From Acephala macrosclerotiorum (lineage: Eukaryota; Ascomycota; Leotiomycetes; Helotiales; Mollisiaceae): a stretch of 18,989 nt of DNA. The translations under genes and the position numbers were made by a program. Below are positions 11,817-18,989 of the stretch, piece by piece. The stretch lies in assembly GCA_014904845.1 (NCBI GenBank), contig MU119767.1:1101-20089 (forward strand), written 5' to 3'. The notes under the pieces were generated by a model, which saw nothing but the letters and a program-made list of their open reading frames with translations, searched no databases and had not been told where the DNA came from. The stretch's first letter is position 1. Every line of letters starts with the position of its first letter.

Positions 11817-11835
11817 CCAGAGGGTTTCTCCCTGG
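11817..11835. repeat. Degraded G/C-run hairpin A1
   Basis: Arms CCAGAGGG (11817-11824) and CTCCCTGG (11828-11835) around loop TTT are imperfect. The matching hairpin in unit B is perfect, and the stem differences are G-to-A and C-to-T toward this copy, so the hairpin was probably perfect before RIP-like mutation. Confidence 0.6.
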
Positions 11836-11906
11836 AATTATATATTAAGTAAAGTGATTTAAATTAATTGAATCAATCGTAGTAGCTTAATATAAGAGAC
11901 GGGGGT

Positions 11907-11926
11907 CCTGGGGAGTGTTCCCCTGG
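11907..11926. repeat. G/C-run hairpin A2
   Basis: Arms CCTGGGGA (11907-11914) and TCCCCTGG (11919-11926) pair at seven of eight positions (one T-T mismatch) around loop GTGT. It is preceded by AAGAGACGGGGGT, the same leader that precedes the second hairpin of unit B. Confidence 0.6.
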
Positions 11927-11987
11927 TGTAAAGCTCTATAGTAAGTGCGTTTATGCCTAAGGCACCAAGGCACTTAAATGCTGGAAT

Positions 11988-11999
11988 AGCTGCGCAGCT
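11988..11999. repeat. 12-bp perfect palindrome AGCTGCGCAGCT (unit B)
   Basis: Identical to the palindrome at 11792-11803, and 15 bases before hairpin B1 (the gap is 13 bases in unit A). Confidence 0.75.
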
Positions 12000-12013
12000 C
12001 TCAAGGGGGGGTC

Positions 12014-12032
12014 CCAGGGGGTCTCCCCCTGG
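12014..12032. repeat. Perfect 8-bp G/C-run hairpin B1
   Basis: CCAGGGGG (12014-12021) and CCCCCTGG (12025-12032) pair perfectly around the 3-base loop TCT. A further run of seven Gs lies just upstream (12005-12011), so the G-rich strand could also form a quadruplex-like structure. It resembles the compact GC-cluster hairpins known from fungal organelle DNA, but here it lies in RIPed, presumably nuclear, DNA. Confidence 0.75.
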
Positions 12033-12106
12033 AATCATATACTAAGTAAAGTGATTTATATTGATTAAATCGATCGTAGTATCTCAATATAAGAGACGGG
12101 GGTCCC

Positions 12107-12120
12107 AGGGGGTGTCCCCT
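12107..12120. repeat. Short G/C-run hairpin B2
   Basis: AGGGG (12107-12111) and CCCCT (12116-12120) pair around GTGT, the same loop as A2. The outer part of the stem is lost here, with CTTA where A2 has CTGG. Confidence 0.5.
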
Positions 12121-12139
12121 TAGTAATATGAGGCTCCGC

Positions 12140-12201
12140 AGTGCGTTTCTGCCTTAGACACTCAAGAGCTTATCAGCTTATCGGCTCTCACCGCCCGGCA
12201 G
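12140..12201. repeat. Start of a third tandem unit, truncated
   Basis: AGTGCGTTTCTGCCTTAGAC at 12140-12159 matches the opening of units A and B, after which similarity is lost: no AGCTGCGCAGCT and no hairpin follow. A short internal direct repeat (AGCTTATC twice, 12168-12182) is seen instead. The array therefore ends here by truncation or divergence. Confidence 0.5.
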
Positions 12202-12252
12202 AATCTCAAACACTATCTCTAACTATACTAATTTCAAGCGCTTATAAAACGC

Positions 12253-12276
12253 TCAAATTAAGAGCTTTTAATTTGA
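12253..12276. repeat. Perfect 9-bp inverted repeat
   Basis: TCAAATTAA (12253-12261) and TTAATTTGA (12268-12276) are exact complements around the six-base loop GAGCTT. It lies just after the palindrome AAGCGCTT (near 12236). No function is assigned. Confidence 0.65.
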
Positions 12277-12325
12277 AACTTAAAATAAAAGTAAATTACT
12301 AAAGTCGAAGAATTTATAGCTTTTC

Positions 12326-12422
12326 GCAGGAGCGCTCTCGCGAGGCCTGCAAAGCAAAATGTGCGTCGAGTAAAAAAAGAAAAAACTCGTTTACTATTGG
12401 CTCGCTTGCAAGCCGCCAAACG
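12326..12422. repeat. Cluster of short palindromes at the island's right end
   Basis: Within 100 bases: GCAGG/CCTGC arms (12326-12330 and 12346-12350) enclosing CTCGCGAG; CGAGT/ACTCG arms (12367-12371 and 12385-12389) around an A-rich loop; the perfect palindrome GCTTGCAAGC (12404-12413); and CGTTT/AAACG arms (12388-12392 and 12418-12422) enclosing it. The density of dyads exceeds what I see elsewhere. It might be the remnant of transposon ends or a protein-binding region, but no recognised family fits. Confidence 0.45.
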
Positions 12423-12460
12423 AATTCTTTCTTTCGAAACGAGAAAAACATTTTATATCG

Positions 12461-14094
12461 TTTATTAAATTAACGACGTTTTATAAATAAAAAATAATTT
12501 ATAAAATTATTATTTAATTAATTTAAAAAAAAAAAATAAAAAAAAAAAATTATATATATTATTATTAATAAATAAAAAAATATATTAATTATAATTATTA
12601 AATAAATTAAAAAGTTTTTATAATATTATAATAAATTTTTTTTATTAAAATTTCGAATAATTTAAAAAATAATCAAAAAATTATTTAATAAAAAAAAATT
12701 TATTAAAAAATTTAAATTTAAAATTAAATTTTTTTAAAAAAAATTTAAAAATAAAAAAAATATTATTTAATTTATTTATATATTTTAAAAAAATATTTAC
12801 GTTTATTTTAAATTATAATAAATTTTTTTTTATATTTTCGATTTTAATAAATAAAATTAAAAATATAAATATAATAATAAAATAAAAAAATAATATTAAT
12901 TTAATTTTTATTATTTAATATATTAATTAACGAATTATTATCGTTTTAATTTTATTTTTTAAATTTAAAAAAATTAATTTATATTTAAAAAATATTATTT
13001 AAATTTATATATAATTAATAATTTAATTAATATATTTTTTTTTGTTATAAATAAAATTTTTAATTCGTAAATTAAATATATTATTAATTTTAAAAATAAA
13101 ATTTATAATAATAAATAATTCGATTTACGAAGTAATTTATTTTATTAAAATTTTACGAAAAATAAAAAAATTATACGCGTAATTTTAATTTTTAAATTAT
13201 ATATAATAATAATAAAAATAAATATAAAAATTTTAATTTTTATTATTTTCGATTTTATTATATATTATATATAAATAATAATATTATAATAATAATAAAA
13301 AGTTTAATTTAATTAAAAAATATTATTATAAATTATATAATTTATAATATATAATTAAATTAATAGTCGAAATATTAATATATAAAAAAATAAAAATTTT
13401 CGTAATATTATAAAACGATTAAAATTAAATTTAATTTTTTTAATCGTTTAAATTAATTTTTTTTTTACGAATATATAATTAAATTTAATATTATTAAAAA
13501 AATATTTTATAATTATTAAATAATTATATAAATATAAATTATTAAAAATAATAATTTAATTATTATTATAATTAAATTTAATATTAATAAATTATTTAAA
13601 TTATTTATTAATATTAAAATATAAAAATAAATATAATATTTTAAAATTTAAAAATTATTTAATAAAAACGAAAATAATAAAAAAATAATTATTAAAAAAA
13701 TAAATATTAAAAAAAAAAATATAAAAAAAAAAAAAAAAAATTTTAATTAATATTATTTTCGAAATTAATTATTTATAAAAAAATTTTAAAAAAAAATATA
13801 TAATTTTATTATAATTATTTTTTTATATAATAAATTCATTTTAAATTTTTAAAAAAAAAATAAAAAAAAAATTTTTTATTTTAAATAAAAAATTTAAAAT
13901 TTAAAATTTTTTATATTAATATTATTTTTTTTAAAAATTTTAAAATTTTTTTTAATATTTTTATTAATTTTAAATTTTTTTATAAATTTTTTTTTTAAAA
14001 ATTTAATAGAAAAAAATAAACAAATTTTAAATTTAAATTTATTATTAAAAATAATTAAATATTTTAAATTATATTTTATAAATATTATTAATTT
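12461..14094. other. RIP-degraded AT-rich DNA, 1.6 kb
   Basis: The composition falls abruptly to A+T right of the island. CpGs survive (TCG, ACG, and an ACGCG near 13175); long poly-A runs occur around 13710-13740. The only internal match seen is 13743-13781 with 6451-6490. There is no gene or RNA. Confidence 0.65.
13743..13781. repeat. Short dispersed repeat, matches 6451-6490
   Basis: This is the partner of 6451-6490 in the same orientation, keeping a CpG (TTTCGAAATTAATT) that is TpG in the other copy. It lies about 350 bases before the left edge of repeat copy 2. Confidence 0.45.
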
Positions 14095-17000
14095 TTTAAT
14101 TTTATATTTAAAAAAAAATTTATTATTAAAAAAAAAATTTTTTTTTTTTATTTTAAAATAATAAAAAATTAATTTAATTTAAATTATAATTTATTTTTAT
14201 TAATAAAAATATAAATATTTATTATTAAACAAATTTTAATTATTTAATTATTAAAAAATTTTATATAATAAATATTATTAAAAAAAATTTATTATTAAAA
14301 ATTTTTTAAAATCAATTTTTAAAAAAATTTAAAATTTATTATAAATAATATTAATAATAATATTATTATTAATATTAATAAATATTAAATTTATAAAAAA
14401 TAAAATAAAAAAATTAAAATTTTTATTTTATAAATATATAATTTTTTAAAATATTTAAAATAATTAATTTATTATTTCTTTTTTATAAAAAAATTTATTA
14501 ATTTTATTATTATAATAAAAATTAATAAATTAAAAAAAAATTAATAAAATAATAATTATAATTTAAAATTCGTTTATAAAAATTAAAAAAAAATTATTAT
14601 AATTTTTAAATTAATAAATAATTTAATTAAAAAAATAAAAATTAAAATTAAAATTAATTTTTTATTAATTTTTTTTATTTTTAATAAAAAATAATAAAAT
14701 TATTTATAAATTAAAAATAAATATTAAAATAATTTTAAATAATTATATTTTTATAAAACGTTATATAATAAATTTAATAAATAATATTTAAATTTTAAAT
14801 ATAATTAATTATTAAACGTATATTATTTAATTAAAATTTATTAATTAATTAAAATAAAAATAAAAATAAAATTTAAAAAATTTATATAAAAAAATTAATA
14901 ATAATAATAATAATAATATTAATAATTTTATTATTATTATTATAATTAATTAATAAAATTAATTTAACGTTTTAAATATTTATATTATTAATAATAAAAA
15001 TTTTTTATTTTTTAAATTTTTTATTTCAATTTATAATTATTAAATATTATTTATATTTTTTAAATATATTAATATTTTTTTATAATTAATAAATTAAAAA
15101 CAATTTTTTATAAATAATATATTATAAAAAAAAATGTTTAATAATAATTATATTAATAATTTTAATAATTTTATAAAACGTAAAATATTTTATATAAAAT
15201 ATTTATTCGAGTTTTTAATATATATATTTATTATAAAACTTTTAATTAAATTTAATCAAGTTTATTAAAATGCGATATATAATTTTTAAATTTTATTTAT
15301 TTAAAATTATATATTATTTTTAAAAAAAAATTTTAATACGTTTTTTATTTTTATAAATTATTATAATTATATTATATAATTTATATAAATATATTAAAAT
15401 CGATTTTATTTCGTTTTTTATATATATAATTTATATATAAAAAATAATATAATAAATTAATCAAATTTTAAAAATAAAAAAAATATATCAATTTTAAAAA
15501 AAAAATTATATAAAAAAAATAAATAAATATTTTTACGTTTTAAATAATTAAAAATTATAAAAATTATTTATTTTAAAATATATTAATATATATAATTAAA
15601 AATATTATAATATTAATTTTATATAAAATATATTTAATAAATATTATAAAATGTTTAAAAAAAAGAAATTATAATTTCTTTATAAATTATAATAAATAAT
15701 ATATTAATAAATATTTATATAATTTAAATATAATTAAATATAATTAAATATAATTAAAATATATTAAAATATATTAATTTTTTTTTTTTTTAAAATATAA
15801 ATAAAATTTATTAAAATAAATAAAAATATTTTAAAAAAAATAAATAAATAAAAAATATTATAAATAAAAAAAAATAATTTTTTAATTAAAAAATTATTAT
15901 TATTTTAAAATTTAATTAAATTTTTTTTTTAATAAATTTTTTTAAACGATTTTTTATATATAATTTTTAAATAATTATTTTATTTAATAAAATTAATATA
16001 AATTTAATTATTTATATAATAATTTAATATTTTTAAATATATTTTAATTAATAAATTTAATATTATATATTAAAATAAATTTTTTTTTATTTTAATTTTT
16101 TTTATAATTATATTTTTTTTTTAATTTTAATTTTTTTATATTTTTATTTTTAATTTTAATAAATAAAATTATTTTTTTATTATAAATTATATAAAATAAT
16201 ATATATTTAATTAATTTTTTAATAATAAATTTTTTAAATTCGAATTTTTTATTTAATTTTATATAATTAAAAATATTATATTTATAAATAATATTATTAT
16301 AAATAAATTTAATAATTTTTTAATAATTGAAATTTTTATTAATTTAATTTTAATTTAATTTAAAAAATTATTTTATATTATAATTAAATTATTTTTTAAA
16401 AATATAAAAGATTTTTATATTTTTTTTATTTTTATATTAATAATTATTATAATTTATTATAAAATTTTAAATATTTTAATAATATTTTTTTAATAATATT
16501 AATTAATTATAATTATTATATATTATTTTAAATCGAAATAAATAAAATTTAATAAAAAGTTTTTATAATATTTTAAAAACAATTTAAATAATTATAATTA
16601 AAAATATTAAATTTAAATTTTTTTTTAAATTTAATTTAATAATTTAAATAAATATTTTTATTTTTTATTTTTATTTTTAATTTTTTAATTAAAATTAAAT
16701 TTAATTTAATATAATTAAATTTATTAATATTTTTTTTTTTTTACGATTTTTTAAATAATTTATTTATAATAATATAAATTTTTTTGAATATATTTAATTT
16801 TTAAATTAAATAATTATATTTTAATAAATTAATAAATAATTAAAATATTAAAAAAAATTATTATTATTTATTTTAAAAATAAAATAAATATTATATAATT
16901 AAAATTATAATTTATAAAAATTTTTTAAAATTTTTAAAAAAAATTTATTATATTATAATTTTATTTAATATTATTTTAAAATTTTAATTTATATTAAATT

Positions 17001-17113
17001 ATTTATTTTTGTTTTTTATTATTATATTAATTAAATATTTTTTTTTATTTAAAAAAACTCGTTTTTTTTAATTAATAAATATACTAATTTAATATTAATA
17101 ATAAAATATTAAA
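14095..17113. mobile_element. RIP-destroyed long repeat, copy 2, with deletions
   Basis: Collinear with 1350-6260 in the same orientation but about 3.0 kb long instead of 4.9 kb, the difference being spread over several deletions (or insertions in copy 1). The best-preserved segments are 15100-15235, 15991-16080, 16250-16320 and 16735-17030. CpG positions do not always coincide: 14572 keeps TTCG where copy 1 has TTTA, and near 16240 TCGAA faces TCAAG in copy 1, which suggests each copy lost different members of an ancestral TCGAG. Independent mutation of paired copies is what RIP predicts. No coding potential remains, so the transposon class is unknown. Confidence 0.7.
15725..15754. repeat. 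10-bp tandem repeat, three units (copy 2)
   Basis: TAAATATAAT is present three times here against two in copy 1 (4055-4074), at the homologous position. Confidence 0.75.
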
Positions 17114-18178
17114 TTTATATTTTATAATAAATAAAAACTTTAATAAAAATTTTAATTTTAAAATTATTATAATAATTTAAATAAATTAAATTATAAAATT
17201 AATTATTATTTATTAAAATTTTAAAATATTTATAAAAATTATTATATTTTTATTTTAAATATATAAAATAAATTAATTATATTTAAAAGAAAAACTATTA
17301 AAAAAATATAAAAATATTTAATAAATTTTTTAAAAAATTTATTTATAAAAAAAAATATATTAATATTTTTTAAAATAATTAAATTTATTTTTATAATTAT
17401 ATTAATTAATTAATAAATTTTTATAAAAATTATTATTTTTTTTTTTAAATATTTTTATTATATTTAATTTTTTTTTTATTATATTATATATTAAATTATT
17501 TTAATACGAATAAACGAATTAATATTTTTATAAATTTAAAAAAAAAAAAATTTAATTAAATTTTTTTTATTAAATTTTTTTTGAAAAATTTTTTTAATTA
17601 ATTTTTAATAAATTATAATTTTTTTAATCTTAAAACGATTTATAATAATAAATATTTTATATATTTTTAAAATATTTAAATTAATATTTTTATTTTTTTA
17701 AATTAAAATTATTTTTTTTATTTAATTTTTTTTTTTTAATAAAATAAAATTATTAATATTTTATATTAATTTTATTTTTATATTATTTTATATAAAATAT
17801 AAAAATCGTTTATAAATTTTAATAATATTATATATATTTTTTTTTAATATTTTTTAATTTAAAAATATATATAAATAAAACGATTTTTAATAATTTATTA
17901 TAAATTTATTTTTTTAAAAAAAAATATTATAATTATATAAATAAAATTAAAAATTTAAAAATTTAAAATATATTATTTTTATATTTAATTTACATTTTTA
18001 TTATAATAATAAATAATTAAAAAATTTTAACGTTTATAATAATATTATTAAAATTTTATATTATATATATAAAAATTATATAATATTTTATTTTAATATT
18101 TAATATTTTTTATTTTTTATTTTTTATTAATATTAATTATTTTTAAATATAAACGATTATAAAAATCAATTATAATTT
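17114..18178. other. RIP-degraded AT-rich DNA
   Basis: There is no gene, RNA or GC island. CpG sites appear sparse between 17114 and 17500 and again through about 17880, with long T and A runs. I found no clear partner elsewhere in the window. Confidence 0.65.
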
Positions 18179-18595
18179 TAAAAATTATAATATTATTAAT
18201 CGTTTTTTCAATAATAATATTTATAATTAATTAATTAATTTTTTATTTATTTAAAATATTTAAAATAATATTATTTATTTTATTAATTATTATATATACT
18301 AATAATTTTTATTATATTTTTTTAAATAATTAATTATATATTTTATAAAAATTTAATTAATTTTAATTTTAATTTATAAAAATTATAATATTATTAATCG
18401 TTTTTTCAATAATAATATTTATAATTAATTAATTAATTTTTTATTTATTTAAAATATTTAAAATAATATTATTTATTTTATTAATTATTATATATACTAA
18501 TAATTTTTATTATATTTTTTTAAATAATTAATTATATATTTTATAAAAATTTAATTAATTTTAATTTTAATTTATAAAAATTATAATATTATTAA
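18179..18595. repeat. 198-bp tandem direct repeat, 2.1 copies
   Basis: Unit 1 (18179-18376) and unit 2 (18377-18574) appear identical base for base by eye, including a CpG, a TCA and a TACT; a third copy stops after about 21 bases (18575-18595). Each full unit contains a 10-bp inverted repeat (18189-18198 with 18212-18221 in unit 1). Identity in a region where the other duplicates are heavily diverged means this duplication is recent, later than the RIP of its parent sequence. An assembly artefact is possible. Confidence 0.85.
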
Positions 18596-18989
18596 ATTTT
18601 TAATTTTTAAAATATTTTTATAATATTAATATTTAAAATAATTATATAATCGTTAAATAATATAAAAAAAAAAATTTTAATTTTTTATTAAAATTTTAAT
18701 ATAAATATTTATTAAATTTTTTTAATAATTAAATATATATTTTTTATTAAATTTTTAAATATTTTAAATTATTAATTTTATAATATTATTTTTTTTTTTT
18801 ATATTTATATATAATAATCGTTTTTTTATATATTTTATTATAATTATAAATAAATATTTTTATTAATTTACAATTGTTTTTTATTATATATTAAATTTTT
18901 TTTTATATATTTTTATTTTTAATATTATTTATTTAATTTATTTTATTTAATTATATTTTTATTATTTAAAATTTTTTTATAAATTAATT
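18596..18989. other. RIP-degraded AT-rich DNA, right end
   Basis: AT-only sequence with very few CpGs (near 18651 and 18819) and no gene. No telomeric repeat is present at the window end. Confidence 0.65.

Larger units (their letters stand above)
11731..11943. repeat. Tandem unit A (213 bp)
   Basis: It begins at AGTGCG and runs to just before the next AGTGCG. Order inside: TGCCTTAGGCA (near-palindrome), an 18-base segment at 11774-11791 absent from unit B, the palindrome AGCTGCGCAGCT (11792-11803), a first G-run/C-run hairpin (11817-11835), a conserved spacer with AAGTAAAGTGATTTA, AATATAAGAGACGGGGG, and a second hairpin (11907-11926). By hand alignment of 11792-11907 with unit B I see 14 substitutions, 12 of them transitions; in 10 of those unit A has the T or A. 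That asymmetry is what partial RIP of unit A would leave. Confidence 0.7.
11944..12139. repeat. Tandem unit B (196 bp)
   Basis: It starts at AGTGCG and ends before the third AGTGCG at 12140. It has the same order as unit A: TGCCTAAGGCA (the exact reverse complement of unit A's TGCCTTAGGCA, an 11-mer differing only at its centre), palindrome AGCTGCGCAGCT (11988-11999), hairpin B1 (12014-12032), conserved spacer with AAGTAAAGTGATTTA, AATATAAGAGACGGGGG, and weaker hairpin B2 (12107-12120). It lacks the 18-base segment of unit A and keeps more C and G, so it looks like the less mutated copy. Confidence 0.7.
11691..12460. other. GC-normal island of about 770 bp with tandem hairpin units
   Basis: This is the only sizeable stretch of ordinary base composition. 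It contains two tandem units with the start of a third (11731-12201) and then a non-repeated part rich in short palindromes (12202-12460). No frame gives a convincing protein, and I recognise no tRNA, 5S or rRNA. The left edge is graded, with the leftmost unit carrying RIP-like transitions; the right edge drops to pure AT within a few dozen bases after about 12455. The repeat units are about 200 bp, below the length at which RIP is known to act efficiently in Neurospora (roughly 400 bp linked, about 1 kb unlinked), which could explain survival. It may be a fragment of host DNA between transposon insertions, or a non-autonomous repeat. Confidence 0.6.

Noticed and set aside
12014..12032. Rho-independent terminator
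   Set aside because: The stem has the right look but lacks a following T-run, and the context is fungal with no upstream gene.
11731..12160. CRISPR-like array from regularly spaced repeats in the island
   Set aside because: There are only two to three units of about 200 bp, similar along their whole length with no unique spacers, in apparently eukaryotic DNA.
11691..12460. Protein-coding gene in the GC-normal island
   Set aside because: No frame stays open for a meaningful length on either strand, and the palindromes and tandem units account for most of the sequence.
1..18989. Mitochondrial or apicomplexan (Plasmodium-like) origin because of the extreme A+T
   Set aside because: Organelle or Plasmodium DNA of this length should show genes, tRNAs or long lysine/asparagine-rich frames, and neither explains CpG-only survival of C and G. 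The G/C-run hairpins alone are not enough for a mitochondrial call.
18596..18989. Telomere at the right end
   Set aside because: No TTAGGG/CCCTAA repeats or variants occur; the window simply stops in AT-rich DNA.

Overview
The window looks like nuclear heterochromatin from a filamentous ascomycete (Pezizomycotina), destroyed by repeat-induced point mutation (RIP). No species can be named. Three things point to RIP. (1) The sequence is almost pure A+T outside three short islands. (2) The few surviving C and G bases sit overwhelmingly in CpG pairs; for example, in 1021-1140 all 7 Cs and 7 of 9 Gs are in CpG. That is the state expected when CpA, CpT and CpC have been converted on both strands. 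(3) Two long same-orientation repeat copies differ repeatedly by C/T and G/A transitions. No protein-coding gene, rRNA or tRNA can be supported; stop codons (mostly TAA) interrupt every frame.

Layout. 1-361 is AT desert. 362-475 is a small GC-containing island with a CACGTG site and a 7-bp hairpin. 476-1349 is AT desert. About 1350-6260 is copy 1 of a degenerated long repeat, and about 14095-17113 is copy 2, shortened by many deletions. Between them lie AT desert (6261-9551), a 130-bp unmutated solo-LTR-like element (9557-9686), AT desert (9692-11400), a RIP-to-non-RIP transition (11401-11690), a normal-composition island (about 11691-12460), and AT desert (12461-14094). The right end (17114-18989) is AT desert carrying a 198-bp sequence tandemly repeated 2.1 times.

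The 11.7-12.5 kb island is the most structured part. It holds two tandem units of about 213 and 196 bp and the start of a third. Each unit carries a 12-bp perfect palindrome and two G-run/C-run hairpins. The left unit, which faces the graded boundary, carries mostly T or A where the right unit has C or G, so the left edge of the island appears to be a partly RIPed transition zone.

Nothing here acts as a pathway. The content is best read as a graveyard of transposons, possibly part of an AT-isochore, centromere or subtelomere, with a few short sequences that either escaped RIP through small size or arrived afterwards. I found no convincing new molecular system; the structured island repeats and the CpG-only survival pattern are the items most worth following up.
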